A stretch of DNA of 64,000 nucleotides, taken from assembly GCA_049976245.1 (NCBI GenBank), contig JBMFIQ010000008.1:13315-77314 (forward strand), in the 5' to 3' direction. The notes under the pieces were generated by a model. The model made no database searches and was not told the origin of the DNA. It worked only from the letters and a program-made list of their open reading frames with translations. The translations under genes and the position numbers were made by a program. Shown here one piece after another: positions 44,410 to 54,345 of the stretch. Origin of the DNA: Microbacter sp049976245. Lineage in GTDB: Bacteria; Bacteroidota; Bacteroidia; Bacteroidales; Paludibacteraceae. Each line of letters opens with the position of its first letter. Position 1 is the first letter of the stretch.

Positions 44410-45210
44410 TTATTTGTTGTAAATTCCTATTTAAGAACACTTTTGCTGTCTCTTTTTGTTAGTTTGACCTTGTTTCCCTGTAATTTTGCTCAAAAAAGAG
44501 CATGGCATGAATCAGGTGTTAACATCCAGAAAGCTTTTACGGTTGAACCTTTTACGTCGTTGAATGTATCTGTGCCAATGGATGTGACCATTGTCCCATC
44601 CAATCAATATCGCATTGTTATGAGTGTTGACAGCGCTCTTTTACCTCTCATTTCGATGCAGGTCGTCGATCAAACATTGTCGATCTCCTTATCTAAAAAA
44701 AACTATTTTTCTTCGAAATCGAAAGGGTTAATCATGGTTTATGTAGATTCCTTGTACAATTTGAAAAATAATTCGGTGGGGAACGTCATGTTTTCCGATA
44801 CCTTGCATGGATCACATTTTAACATGATCAACGAAAGTGTTGGCAATACAGCCGTAATGGTGATTGCTCCTCAAATAACCATTCGAAATGCAAGCGTTGG
44901 AAAATTATCTCTCTGGGTGAAAACAGATTCTTTGTTTTTCAATAACAACGCTGTTGGCAGTACCTTGATCTCGGGATTTGCTGTTAAATCATTGTTCGAA
45001 AACAGTGGAGTAGGGAGCTTAAATGCCAAAGGATTGATCAATCAAACGTTGTATTTGAAAAACAGTGCAGTGGGAAGTAGTGATGTTTTTGCCTCGAAGG
45101 CTTTTTATGTTACAAATTCGGCCGTAGGACATCTTACTTTATATGGGCATGGAGAAATTAAAGAGCTGATAGATAAAGGATTATCTAAAACAAAACACAT
45201 CACAAATTAA
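44404..45210 (+). CDS. Exported GIN-domain (DUF2807) protein
   Basis: 268 residues from ATG 44404. Signal peptide (VNSYLRTLLLSLFVSLTLFP). Residues 45-250 form the beta-helical GIN domain known as putative autotransporter adhesin head: AFTVEPFTSLNVSVPMDVTI followed by repeated short strands with N-x-S/A-V-G-x-(L/M/S) (NNSVGN, NESVGN, NASVGK, NNAVGS, NSGVGS, NSAVGS, NSAVGH), one per coil. Function in Bacteroidota unknown; surface or periplasmic. Preceded by repeat copy F; followed by an intrinsic terminator. Confidence 0.88.
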   Translation: MKLFVVNSYLRTLLLSLFVSLTLFPCNFAQKRAWHESGVNIQKAFTVEPFTSLNVSVPMDVTIVPSNQYRIVMSVDSALLPLISMQVVDQTLSISLSKKNYFSSKSKGLIMVYVDSLYNLKNNSVGNVMFSDTLHGSHFNMINESVGNTAVMVIAPQITIRNASVGKLSLWVKTDSLFFNNNAVGSTLISGFAVKSLFENSGVGSLNAKGLINQTLYLKNSAVGSSDVFASKAFYVTNSAVGHLTLYGHGEIKELIDKGLSKTKHITN

Positions 45211-45283
45211 TTTACATCATTTTCTGATTGAAGTTTAAGCCCGTAAATTGACTTTTCTCCGCGAACATTACCGAAACACTCTC

Positions 45284-45327
45284 AAAAAAAATGCTGAATC
45301 AGACAAATATCGTTCAGCGTTTTTTTT
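45284..45327. terminator. Bidirectional intrinsic terminator
   Basis: A8, then GCTGAA stem, 14-base loop, TTCAGC, then T8. Symmetric A/T flanks allow termination of the GIN-domain gene on the plus strand and of ogt on the minus strand. Confidence 0.8.
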
Positions 45328-45368
45328 ATGTTTTGTGACATCTCAATTTTTCATTTTTAATTGGTTTG

Positions 45369-45860
45369 TCAGTCGGATTTTTGTTCTTTAAAAAACATTG
45401 AATCATTCAAAGTCGATTCATGATCAAGCAACCATTTTTTACGTTCCGTTCCGCTGTTGTAACCACCAATGGATCCATCAGCATGAATAACTCGATGGCA
45501 AGGAATAATGATGACAAAAGGGTTTTTACTGTTTGCATAACCAATGGCACGGGAAGCTTTTGGAGTGCCCATTGATTGGGCTATTTCCTGATATGATATG
45601 GTTTCACCACATGGAATTAATGCCAGTTGTTTCCAAACTTTTTTTTGAAATGATGTTCCTTGCGGATTTAAAGGCAAATCAAAATGAGTTCGTTTCTTGT
45701 CAAAGTATTCTTGTAATTGTTTCACTGTTTCTAATGCTATGCTGTCTTGTTGAGGAGTCTCTTTGGGTTTTTCATTTGAAAACAAAACAGAAACCAATTT
45801 TTCGTTTTCGCTTTGAATGGAAATCCATCCTATCGGTGATAAAAAAGAAGTAACAGTCAT
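45369..45860 (-). CDS. ogt: Methylated-DNA--protein-cysteine methyltransferase
   Basis: 163 residues. Suicide repair of O6-methylguanine. Active-site IIPCHRVIHADGSIGGYNSG (about 123) and GTSFQKKVWKQLALIPCGETISYQ are diagnostic. Single gene, convergent with the GIN-domain gene. Confidence 0.95.
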   Translation of the reverse strand: MTVTSFLSPIGWISIQSENEKLVSVLFSNEKPKETPQQDSIALETVKQLQEYFDKKRTHFDLPLNPQGTSFQKKVWKQLALIPCGETISYQEIAQSMGTPKASRAIGYANSKNPFVIIIPCHRVIHADGSIGGYNSGTERKKWLLDHESTLNDSMFFKEQKSD

Positions 45861-45911
45861 GTTAATAAGATTGAGCAGTGAAAAATCTCACGGGTATTTT
45901 TTTTGCAAAAA

Positions 45912-47273
45912 CTACGATGTTTTGGGCTGATTGAAGAGCAAAGCTTTTGCATTTTTATGATCCATGATCGTTCCGTTTTCAAATTGTAATTGCCCGTTGA
46001 CAAAGGTATGTGTTATTTTGGCGTGACAAGAAGTGCCTTCGTATGGACTCCATGCACATTTTGACAAAATGGTTTCGGGAGCAATAGTCCATGGATCGTC
46101 CGGATTTACCAAAACCAAATCAGCATAATATCCTTTCCGAATGAAGCCGCGGCGATGAATTCGGAAAAGGGTTGCAGGAGCATAACTCATTTTTTCAATG
46201 ACTTTTTCGATGGTGAAATGACCTTCCCGAGCCAGTTCCAACATGAGCGGAAGGGCAAATTGTACGGAAGGAATTCCTGAAGGCGTTTGAAAATAATTAC
46301 CTGTTTTTTCTGTTTTCAGATGAGGTGCATGATCGGTTGATACGGTGTCAATCTTGTTGTTTGTCAAAGCCTGCATCAATGCTTTTTTGTCATTTTCACT
46401 TTTAATGGCGGGATTTGATTTCATAAAAGCTCCCAATTGATCGTAATTGCGCTGATCAAACCACAGGTAAGGCACACATACTTCGGCAGTAATTTGTTTT
46501 TCAGTTAATGGTTTGGAGTTGTCGAAAAGGGCAATCTCATTCGATGTGCTGATGTGAGCAATGTGAAGCCTCGACCGGTGTCGCAAAGCCATCTCAACCA
46601 ACGTGGACGTTGCTTTGTAACATGCTTCAGACGAACGAATGGCCGGATGCAGACGATAAGGAATGGTTTCTCCGTATTGATCGGAGTAGAGTTGTAAGTT
46701 TCGTTTGATCACTTCATCATCTTCAGCATGAACCACTAAAAGATGTTTGGAAGATTTCATCAAATCCTCAATGATTTTTTTATCTACTGTTAAATTTCCG
46801 GTAGTTGACCCATAAAATAGCTTGATACCGGCTGTTTCGTCTGTACTGATTTTCAAAATATCGTCGATGTGATCAGCCGAAGCACCCAGAAAAAAACCAT
46901 AATTGATCCAAGCCTTTTTCGATGCAAGATCCAATTTTTGAGTTAATGCTTCATGCGAAAAAGTTGGAGGAATGGTATTTGGCATGTCGATAAATGAAGT
47001 GACTCCGCCTGCCAATGCAGCTTTTGTTTCACTTTCCATCGTGCCTTTTTCGGTTAAACCAGGTTCTCTGAAGTGAACGTGTGAATCAATCACTCCGGGT
47101 AAAAGCCATAAATCGGAAGCATCGATCACATTGTTTTTTTGTAAAACTGACGGAGGAATTTCTCCTTTGAAGATTTCGGCAATGAACTCGCCTTCAATAC
47201 GTACTGATCCGCGAAAAGTGTTTTTTTCTGTATAGATTTTTGCGTTGTAAATAATGGTTCCCTGCTTCTCCAT
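45912..47273 (-). CDS. pyrC: Dihydroorotase
   Basis: 453 residues, type I (PyrC/allantoinase-like) dihydroorotase of pyrimidine synthesis. Metal ligands DSHVHFREPG (about 63-70), HAEDD (about 181), LHIAHIST (about 238) and STDHAPH (about 314). Separated by 51 bases from ogt on the same strand. Confidence 0.94.
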   Translation of the reverse strand: MEKQGTIIYNAKIYTEKNTFRGSVRIEGEFIAEIFKGEIPPSVLQKNNVIDASDLWLLPGVIDSHVHFREPGLTEKGTMESETKAALAGGVTSFIDMPNTIPPTFSHEALTQKLDLASKKAWINYGFFLGASADHIDDILKISTDETAGIKLFYGSTTGNLTVDKKIIEDLMKSSKHLLVVHAEDDEVIKRNLQLYSDQYGETIPYRLHPAIRSSEACYKATSTLVEMALRHRSRLHIAHISTSNEIALFDNSKPLTEKQITAEVCVPYLWFDQRNYDQLGAFMKSNPAIKSENDKKALMQALTNNKIDTVSTDHAPHLKTEKTGNYFQTPSGIPSVQFALPLMLELAREGHFTIEKVIEKMSYAPATLFRIHRRGFIRKGYYADLVLVNPDDPWTIAPETILSKCAWSPYEGTSCHAKITHTFVNGQLQFENGTIMDHKNAKALLFNQPKTS

Positions 47274-47654
47274 TGCTGTTAAAAATGTTGTTGGATCTAT
47301 TTTTGAAGTTGATAAATGTCGAGGGCAATCATTCCTTTCGGCTTCAATTTATGCACATTCAATTTTGAAACAACCTAAACTTGTGATAAGTTGATTGTTT
47401 CTCTTATCTTTAGAATTAATTTAAAAATTGGAAATGGTTTTTGTTTGTTATTCTTTGCATCAACATTTCAATGAGATCATTGCTCTATCCTTTATTTGTT
47501 CAAAAAAGGAACAGCCATTTCTTAAGCAACAAAAGTACAAAAAACTTTTACGTAGAAAGGAGTTTTAGTGAAAATAAAAAATCAGGTTACTTCGAAATGA
47601 TGCATTAATTTGAATTACAACCGATTCATAAAAATCTGCAATGATGATTTTTAT
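47274..47654. other. Intergenic region upstream of pyrC
   Basis: About 380 bases, AT-rich. A minus-strand TACTTTTG at 47530-47537 could be the -7 box of a pyrC promoter with a leader near 250 nt. Nothing else recognised. Confidence 0.35.
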
Positions 47655-48584
47655 TTAACCGCGATACAATAGATCGTTTAACGCATCATCAAAAGTATTA
47701 AATTGCAGCAGACAACCAGATTCGGTCAATCTTTGAGGAATTGCGAAACAACCGGTTAAAATCACTTCCGGATTTACTTTTAAGATCCACAATGCTGTTT
47801 TGGCTGCAAAAACGGCAGGAACATTGAAAATCCAAGGACGAAATAATTTCTGACGCAATGTTTTCATAAACTCTTCATTTGAAATTGGATGCGTGCTTGT
47901 GGCGTTATAAATTCCTTCCATATCCGATCTGTACAACGTGCAGCGAAACATTTGCATTAAATCATTGATATGAATCCAACTGACGCCTTGTTTGCCTGAT
48001 CCAACAGCCGATCCTAAAAATGATTTCGTTAATTTTACAAAGAGTGGAAAAGCACCTCCATCAGCAGCAAGTACCATTCCTAAACGGAAAATAATTTTTC
48101 GGGTTTTGGGCAATGCTGCGTTAAGAAAGGCTTGTTCCCATTGAACACATGTTTCAGCTAAGAAGCCTTTCCCTGATGGTGTGGTTTCAGTGCAAATTTC
48201 TTTTGAATCGCCATAAAAGCCTACCGCACTCATTTGTACGAAGATTTTTGGCGGTTTTTCGCATTGTAAAATGGCATTGGTTAAAGCTTTAATAGACAAT
48301 ACGCGGCTTTGAAGAATTTCATTTCGATTGGCAGCTGTTGGTAACGATTGAATGTTCTGCCCGGTGAAATTAAAAACTGCCACTGATTCGTTAAGGAGAT
48401 GTTTCCAATTTTCAACGGTTTTCCCGTCCCAATGAACATATCGGATGGCATCAGCATAATGATTTTCTGCTCTGGTCAATACAGCAACTCGATATCCAAT
48501 TTGAGTAAAAAAGCTGGCGGCATGTCTTCCGATAAACCCACTTCCACCGGCTAAAACAATCAATGGTTTGGTATGTTCTTGCAT
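47655..48584 (-). CDS. TIGR01777 family NAD(P)-binding epimerase-like protein
   Basis: 309 residues. Extended SDR: LAGGSGFIGRHAASFF (11-26), YVHWDGKTVENW, and VSWIHINDLMQMFRC in the family position; C-terminal DUF1731-like region ending LNDLLYRG. Substrate unknown. Starts 2 bases after the DUF2007 gene, so co-transcribed. Confidence 0.9.
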   Translation of the reverse strand: MQEHTKPLIVLAGGSGFIGRHAASFFTQIGYRVAVLTRAENHYADAIRYVHWDGKTVENWKHLLNESVAVFNFTGQNIQSLPTAANRNEILQSRVLSIKALTNAILQCEKPPKIFVQMSAVGFYGDSKEICTETTPSGKGFLAETCVQWEQAFLNAALPKTRKIIFRLGMVLAADGGAFPLFVKLTKSFLGSAVGSGKQGVSWIHINDLMQMFRCTLYRSDMEGIYNATSTHPISNEEFMKTLRQKLFRPWIFNVPAVFAAKTALWILKVNPEVILTGCFAIPQRLTESGCLLQFNTFDDALNDLLYRG

Positions 48585-48586
48585 GG

Positions 48587-48868
48587 CTAACCATTTTTAA
48601 TGTTATCGGAAAAATCTCGAACGATTTGAATGGCGGCTTTATAATCATGTTTTGCCACAATCACACTAACAGCTCCAGCACCCCCCGGCGCTGAAATCCA
48701 TGGAGCAACGGTCCCTAAATTCTCATTATTCAGATACGCTTCAATTCCGGCATCCAACAATAAACTTTTTACCATCCCGCATTCCCATAAATCGCCGGAG
48801 AATATCTCAATTGGATCGTCATTTTCTTCATCATTGTTTGCAGTGTCCATTGGTTTGGTTGTTTTCAT
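48587..48868 (-). CDS. DUF2007 domain protein
   Basis: 93 residues. DPIEIFSGDLWECGMVKSLLLDAGIEAYLNNEN followed by VIVAKHDYKAAIQIVRDF is the DUF2007 (putative prokaryotic signal-transducing) pattern; no enzymatic residues. ATGAAA at 48868 is the end of repeat copy E; an internal ATG (MDTANNDEEN) seven codons in is an alternative. Confidence 0.85.
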   Translation of the reverse strand: MKTTKPMDTANNDEENDDPIEIFSGDLWECGMVKSLLLDAGIEAYLNNENLGTVAPWISAPGGAGAVSVIVAKHDYKAAIQIVRDFSDNIKNG

Positions 48869-48960
48869 ACGTCTTTTTTATTTTTTTACGCTAAGGATTT
48901 ATGGAACTCGCCAAATAGTCATTTTCTTGAGCATAAGCTCTTTTTATGGCTCGTTTCATA
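48863..48960 (-). repeat. 98-bp interspersed element, copy E
   Basis: Minus-strand copy ending on ATGAAA of the DUF2007 gene. Complete internal frame of 22 codons: MKRAIKRAYAQEND then YLASSINP, stop TAG. Contains the GAGCCATAA / TTATGCTC hairpin with one bulge. Confidence 0.92.
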
Positions 48961-49362
48961 CAATCGATATTTTTTGTTTTTTGAAATTGTTCTTCAATCG
49001 TACAAAAAACTGTCTGTTGTTTAATTGTGAACCGAAATAAATGAACATGAACGATTTATGTATTGATCAGAAAAAAGGCAACAGAAAAGAAAAGAAATAA
49101 ACAACATAATGGATGTTCGATGACATGCATTTCGGTAAAACTTGATGATCGAGCACACAAAACCACCTTTGAAACACAAAGTAATGTTTATGTTCGAGTT
49201 TCATGTGACCATTAAAAACAATAATAAACAGATGTAATGAATATAATTGGAAACAAGAAATGTTTTTTATATATTAGGCAAATATACAACAAAAAAAATG
49301 AAATTAATAGGGTTAACCATGAATTTCAATTAAAATTATATTTAAAAAAGTCAATAATTTAC
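48961..49362. other. Intergenic region upstream of the DUF2007 operon
   Basis: About 400 AT-rich bases. A minus-strand TATATTTG at 49279-49286 fits the -7 consensus and would place repeat copy E in a leader of over 300 nt. No gene recognised. Confidence 0.35.
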
Positions 49363-50370
49363 TTACTTCATAGAAGTGTCATTGACACTTTGTGAAGTTG
49401 GAAGATTCAAAGTATTGGAAGGATTCATTGCGACCTGAATTTCACCCAACAACGACTGAAAATTGCTGGCAAGCGCATAATAATGATTGTGGTAAAAAAT
49501 GGTATTGTTTTTCACTTTAACTTTCAAAACACTGCCGTTTTTGGAGTAAAAATGAATAATAAAAGCTTTGTTTTTATCAATATGTGAAACAAATGATGGG
49601 CCATATTGAGTTAATAAAGTCCAAATGGCTACGGCCGGCGGTACCACAAAATAAAAAATCGGATTCAATATGCCCAACCCGACATAAATAACAGGATAAG
49701 GGAGTATTTTCCAAATAGAAAATTTTTTAAAAATCATTTCATTGTCAATCAATGCATTCCAAATTTGCTGAATGACAAGCGGTTCTGTGGTGTCAACATA
49801 ACGATAATTGGACAAAAAAGTATTGTCCGTGATCACGATGCGGTGAAATTGCTCAGCATATTGTGGAACAATGATATTTTCAAAAAAGTTGGCTTTTCTT
49901 TGAATCGCTTTGTAATACAATGCATTGGGGAGATTCGCAGAAATGGTACTGGTCTCTTTCGACAAAAGATGATTCATCTTTACCCAATTATTGGGATTCA
50001 CCCATAAATATTTTAATGCTAGAAGAGAAGCAAATCCTTTGAGATATCCTTCTTTGCGAATGCTTGAATAAGCCGTATCGGAATTTGTCGGATAGAGGAA
50101 AATGTGATCCGGCAGAAACAACAAATGTTTGTCTTGTCGGACTATTTGTGCAATTCCTTTGGTAAAACGATCGTTTTGGAAGTATAAAGTGTCAATGTAT
50201 GTCCTTGGTTCTCTGGGCTGATCAAAACGACACACTTCAATAGCTGCAATGGAATCGTGAATGTGGACAAAAATCAACTCTTTGTCATTTTTTCCAAAAT
50301 AAATGGAAGTATTTGCATGTGCTAATGTAAATGAGGTCAGACAAAATAGAAAAAAATATTTTTTGACCAT
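49363..50370 (-). CDS. Exported protein of unknown function
   Basis: 335 residues. Signal peptide MVKKYFFLFCLTSFTLAHA. No known domain recognised. A long hydrophobic stretch at about 219-256 (KILPYPVIYVGLGILNPIFY and on) may be one or two membrane helices, leaving a soluble N-terminal part of about 200 residues and a short beta-rich C-terminal part. Single gene with its own promoter about 190 bases upstream. Confidence 0.75.
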   Translation of the reverse strand: MVKKYFFLFCLTSFTLAHANTSIYFGKNDKELIFVHIHDSIAAIEVCRFDQPREPRTYIDTLYFQNDRFTKGIAQIVRQDKHLLFLPDHIFLYPTNSDTAYSSIRKEGYLKGFASLLALKYLWVNPNNWVKMNHLLSKETSTISANLPNALYYKAIQRKANFFENIIVPQYAEQFHRIVITDNTFLSNYRYVDTTEPLVIQQIWNALIDNEMIFKKFSIWKILPYPVIYVGLGILNPIFYFVVPPAVAIWTLLTQYGPSFVSHIDKNKAFIIHFYSKNGSVLKVKVKNNTIFYHNHYYALASNFQSLLGEIQVAMNPSNTLNLPTSQSVNDTSMK

Positions 50371-51108
50371 ACTAAGACATTTTGATGTTATTTATGGCTT
50401 AAGAAACGTACTCCAAGAAAAGTAAGCAGATTATCTTGAAAATTCTTAAATTTCATGAAACAACAAAGTTGATTTATTTTTTTTTTATTTCATCCTACTC
50501 TTTTCAACTCACTCAGTTGATAATGAATAATTTTACACTTTTTATTTTAATCTACAAAAGTAACGCATTGTTTGCTAATTCGCAACGATTTTATAGTTAA
50601 TATAGTGTAATATATTTAATGCTTTTCTTATTTTAGGTCTGTGAATATAGATTTTATTGTGAATCATGCTTTGCAAAATGACTAAAATCAACAAAGTGTA
50701 ATAGGATAAATGAAAGTCAAATGTAAATGTTTTGTTTGAATCATTAAAAATATGCCCGAATTAAAATCAAATTGATATCATGCACTCATTTATTTTGATT
50801 TATTTTCTATCATATTTAATATAATATTGATTACCAATTAAGTATTTAATTTTTTGGTAGAATTTGTGTTGAACTGTACCATTCTGATAAGATCAATATT
50901 AATGAAATAAAATAAATAATTTACATATCTTGTTCCAGAATATCTTTTTCCAATAAATTTGTGCGCATCGAGGCAAACTTACAACCAAGCACATCGCTTT
51001 TCCATTGAAATTATTTTTTGGTTTTGCGTGTTTTGTTTTATCTTTAACGAATCATATTACATAAATAAAATGCTATTGAGCATTGATTTTCACCAATTCA
51101 AAATAATT
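50371..51108. other. AT-rich divergent intergenic region
   Basis: Roughly 740 bases between the unknown exported protein and the PBP4 gene, strongly AT-rich. Contains the promoter at 50555-50585. An open frame runs from 50959 into the PBP4 gene, but the first 50 codons lack similarity. No RNA or repeat recognised. Confidence 0.4.
50555..50585 (-). promoter_or_regulatory. Promoter of the unknown exported protein
   Basis: Minus strand: TTG, 20-base spacer, TACTTTTG, then TAG. Matches the Bacteroidota pattern; the mRNA leader would be about 180 nt. Confidence 0.6.
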
Positions 51109-52563
51109 ATGATCTTTAATCATCGCAAGTTGTTTTTTCGCACACTTATTCTGTTTGTTTTGTTTATGCCCTTTTTTTCCTTTTTCAATGTTTCTGCCAG
51201 ATTGGAGAATGATGCATTGGAAGCTTTTTTAAAAACTCCTGAGTTGTCATGTGCCAATGTGGGCGTTTTGATAAAAAACATGGATAATGGAAAAGTTTTA
51301 ATGAGTTTTCAAGCTAATAAGGCGCTCATTCCAGGTTCAAACTTAAAATTGATTACTACCGCCACGGCATTGAACATTTTGGGTCCGACTTTTCGTTTCG
51401 AAACTCCTTTAGAGTATGACGGAACCATTGATTCACAAGGGATTCTACATGGCAATATTTACATTGTCGGCAAAGGTGATCCCACAATCGGATCATCCTT
51501 TTTCCCAACAGATCATTTTATTCAAAACTGGATCGATGCTGTAAAGGGCTTGCACATTCACGCCATTGATGGGCAAATTGTTGCTGATATTTCAGCTTTC
51601 GATTCGGAGGTCATTCCGCCTGATTGGGTTTGGGAAGATATGGGAAATTATTATGCTGCTGGCGTTTATGGTCTCTCGTTGAATGACAACATGTATCGAC
51701 TTGCCTTTAAAACGGATTCTGTTGGAACAACTCCGCAAATCATTGACAGATATCCTAATTATCATCCAATGATTTTTGACAATTACCTTAAAGCTTCATC
51801 CAATCCGGCAGACCTAAGTTATTTACACGGAGCTCCTTACAGTTATCGGCGGACCATCACAGGAACCATTCCTGCCAATAGATCATCCTTTGTGATCAAA
51901 GGCGATCTTCCTAATCCTCCGTTGGCTTTAGCCCGTTATTTTACCGATCAATTAAGAGCAACCGGAATTCCTGTTGCAGGTATTCCAACAGACTCGCTTC
52001 CTGTTTTGAAAAAGAAACGAATCCCATTTTTTATTCAATATTCTCCCCAACTCTCAGACATCATTAACATAACCAATCATGAAAGCAACAATCTTTTTGC
52101 GGAGCATATCTTTAAACAATTAGCGCTGACTCAGTTTCCGGTAGCAACCCGACAGGAAGCTGTATTCATTTTGAAAAATTTTTGGGCTTCACATCAATTT
52201 GATACCACTTCTCTTTTTATTGAAGATGGAAGCGGACTTTCTCCTTTTGACGGTGTAACCCCTGAGTTTTTTGTTCATTTATTGATGTTTATGCAAAATG
52301 ACCATCCTTATGGAAACATCTTTTTCAATTCGTTGCCCATAGCTGGTAAAAACGGAACTTTAAAAAATTTTCTTGTCAACACTTCGTTGGATGGAAATGT
52401 TTTTGCTAAAAGCGGGTCTATTAAGCGGGTGTTGTGCTATTCGGGTTACGCCTATTTACCCAATAAGAAAAAATATGTTTTTTCTGTCATGGTCAACAAT
52501 TTTTATGGTAGTTATGCATTCGTAAAAAAAGCCATTGAAAAATTGTTGCTATCATTGCATTAA
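51109..52563 (+). CDS. dacB: D-alanyl-D-alanine carboxypeptidase/endopeptidase (PBP4)
   Basis: 484 residues from ATG 51109, with a signal peptide (LILFVLFMPFFSFFNVSA). S13 peptidase: catalytic S-x-x-K in IPGSNLKLITTATAL (about 76), S-x-N in NHESNNLFAEH, and K-S-G in FAKSGSIKRVLCYSGY (about 436). Trims or cleaves peptidoglycan cross-links in the periplasm. Single gene, convergent with the GT39 gene. Confidence 0.93.
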   Translation: MIFNHRKLFFRTLILFVLFMPFFSFFNVSARLENDALEAFLKTPELSCANVGVLIKNMDNGKVLMSFQANKALIPGSNLKLITTATALNILGPTFRFETPLEYDGTIDSQGILHGNIYIVGKGDPTIGSSFFPTDHFIQNWIDAVKGLHIHAIDGQIVADISAFDSEVIPPDWVWEDMGNYYAAGVYGLSLNDNMYRLAFKTDSVGTTPQIIDRYPNYHPMIFDNYLKASSNPADLSYLHGAPYSYRRTITGTIPANRSSFVIKGDLPNPPLALARYFTDQLRATGIPVAGIPTDSLPVLKKKRIPFFIQYSPQLSDIINITNHESNNLFAEHIFKQLALTQFPVATRQEAVFILKNFWASHQFDTTSLFIEDGSGLSPFDGVTPEFFVHLLMFMQNDHPYGNIFFNSLPIAGKNGTLKNFLVNTSLDGNVFAKSGSIKRVLCYSGYAYLPNKKKYVFSVMVNNFYGSYAFVKKAIEKLLLSLH

Positions 52564-52579
52564 TCAACAAAAAAGGAAT

Positions 52580-54064
52580 TTATTTTACCGGATTTTGAAT
52601 GGAATTGGCCGGAGGCATGTAATGTTGACAATGATACACAGCGAATCGACGTTGGGTTTTTCCGTTGCGATCTTTCAACAGAATGGAATCCATCGGTTCA
52701 ACTTTACGAAAATATTTCAATAAATAAGACTGCACGTTGTTTTTCAATGAACGATTGTGCTTGTTCAAAGAAGATGTAATGTAAATGGCATTTTGGTTGG
52801 ATAGAGCGTGCAACGCTGTGTCATTCAGTGCAAATTGATAGGCGTCCTGTTCAATAATATTGCCGGCGTAGACTTTTTCGGGTAAATAAAAGTTTAGCAC
52901 AGCAGCAGTTTTATAGGAATCATCCGAGAAAAGAAAATCGTTTGGATGTTGTTGATGAATCAATGTGACGCGGTCGGCCAATTGTTTCCATCCCCACCAT
53001 GTATCGTCAGAATGTACGGGAAAAGGCATCCATCCAATTTCGACGATTGCCAAGACATGAATCAGCAATGATAAAGCCATTTGCCAATAAATGGCTTTCC
53101 ATGTTTTGAAATAACGAACCGTCAGAATGGCAGCAGAAAGGAAAGCCGGCATCATCCAATTGATTTTCACCCAGTAAAAGAATGAAATAAAGGTAAAAAA
53201 CAAAATGATGGGCAAGGCAAATGAAGCTGCAAACAATTCTTTCTCATCCAAATGATAACTAACAAGCCATTTGCGAAACAACTCATAAGCTGCTTTGAAA
53301 ATAAATAGATAAAAAACAGGAAGAACCAATAACAATTGAGAACCAAAGCTTCCCAAAAAAAGGATTGGTTGGAAATGGAATGCATCGATGCCGGCTGCAC
53401 GTTGAGTCGATTGATATTTGAAAGAAATGAAATGATTGTCAACATTCCAAATAATGACCGGTAAGGCAGTAATCACAAAAAATAGCGTAAAAAGAAAAAA
53501 TCGTAAAGACAAAATGGTTTTTCTATGTTTTTGCGACAAAAGAAGAAAAAGAAACATGCCGCCCCAAGCAAAAATTCCTGTGTATTTACTGTCGAAAGTA
53601 AGTCCAACCAAAATTCCTCCCCAAATCCAATGAATTAATTGATTGGATTTTATAGCTCGATGTAACATCAAAAGAGTTAATGCCCAAAAAAATAACAATG
53701 GAACATCCGGTGTGCTGTTGATGCTGAGAACTGTCATTAAAGGAGTGGTGGCAATCAGCAGAAATGCTTTTCGCAATGCTTCGCCTTGAAGAAAATCCTG
53801 TAGAAAACGATAAAAAATGATGAGGGTGAACGAAGTAACAATAAAATCGGCCAGATGTAAGGTCAATGCACTCTTTCCCAAAAGCAAAGTGAAAAATTTC
53901 AACATGTAAGCGATCATGGGCGGATGATCGAAATAGGAAAGAGATAAATGGGTGCTGTAATAAAAATAATAAGCATCCTGCGGCATTAATCCCATCATAA
54001 AAGTTAAGATTAAACGCAAGAGCGAAAATAAAAGAATGACGCCAATAATTTCTTTTTGTTTCAT
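52580..54064 (-). CDS. Glycosyltransferase family 39 membrane protein
   Basis: 494 residues with about ten hydrophobic helices and a C-terminal soluble part. GT-C marks: acidic first loop GLMPQDAYYFYYSTHLSLSY followed by FDHPPMIAYMLKFF, typical of ArnT/PMT-type enzymes that use a polyprenyl-phosphate sugar. The substrate may be lipid A or a glycan; not determinable. Own -7 box at 54250. Confidence 0.9.
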   Translation of the reverse strand: MKQKEIIGVILLFSLLRLILTFMMGLMPQDAYYFYYSTHLSLSYFDHPPMIAYMLKFFTLLLGKSALTLHLADFIVTSFTLIIFYRFLQDFLQGEALRKAFLLIATTPLMTVLSINSTPDVPLLFFWALTLLMLHRAIKSNQLIHWIWGGILVGLTFDSKYTGIFAWGGMFLFLLLSQKHRKTILSLRFFLFTLFFVITALPVIIWNVDNHFISFKYQSTQRAAGIDAFHFQPILFLGSFGSQLLLVLPVFYLFIFKAAYELFRKWLVSYHLDEKELFAASFALPIILFFTFISFFYWVKINWMMPAFLSAAILTVRYFKTWKAIYWQMALSLLIHVLAIVEIGWMPFPVHSDDTWWGWKQLADRVTLIHQQHPNDFLFSDDSYKTAAVLNFYLPEKVYAGNIIEQDAYQFALNDTALHALSNQNAIYITSSLNKHNRSLKNNVQSYLLKYFRKVEPMDSILLKDRNGKTQRRFAVYHCQHYMPPANSIQNPVK

Positions 54065-54249
54065 CGTTCAATGGATCTGTTTATAATTTGTTTCTTTTTG
54101 GCAGCGAAACGCCCACTTAATCATTGTCATGAGTCAAGTTATTTTGTTGTGCTCGTTTCGTATTTTTTTTGTTTCAAAAAAGCAAGGGGATTTTTATCCA
54201 CCTTTCAAGCCTGTCCTAACATGAATAAAGAGTATGAGTTTGTGAAAAG

Positions 54250-54257
54250 CAAAGATA
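54250..54257 (-). promoter_or_regulatory. -7 box of the GT39 promoter
   Basis: Minus strand TATCTTTG followed by CTTTTCAC; about 190 bases upstream of the GT39 start. No convincing -33 TTTG. Confidence 0.5.
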
Positions 54258-54308
54258 CTTAAAATTTTTATTCTTACTCTGAGAGGATTTTGATGAAGTA
54301 ATTTGAAT

Positions 54309-54345
54309 AAAAACCTCTGTATATTTTTTTTATACAGAGGTTTTT
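54309..54345. terminator. Bidirectional intrinsic terminator
   Basis: Perfect 15-bp stem AAAAACCTCTGTATA / TATACAGAGGTTTTT with a T7 loop. U5 ends on both strands. On the minus strand it closes the transcript of the 54741-55142 gene before the GT39 promoter. Confidence 0.85.

Noticed and set aside
44763..45130. Regular asparagine-containing hexamers in the GIN-domain gene as a DNA repeat
   Set aside because: The periodicity is at protein level; codons differ between units, so it is not a nucleotide tandem repeat.
50959..51108. 50-codon extension of the PBP4 gene
   Set aside because: It precedes a clear signal peptide and has no similarity.
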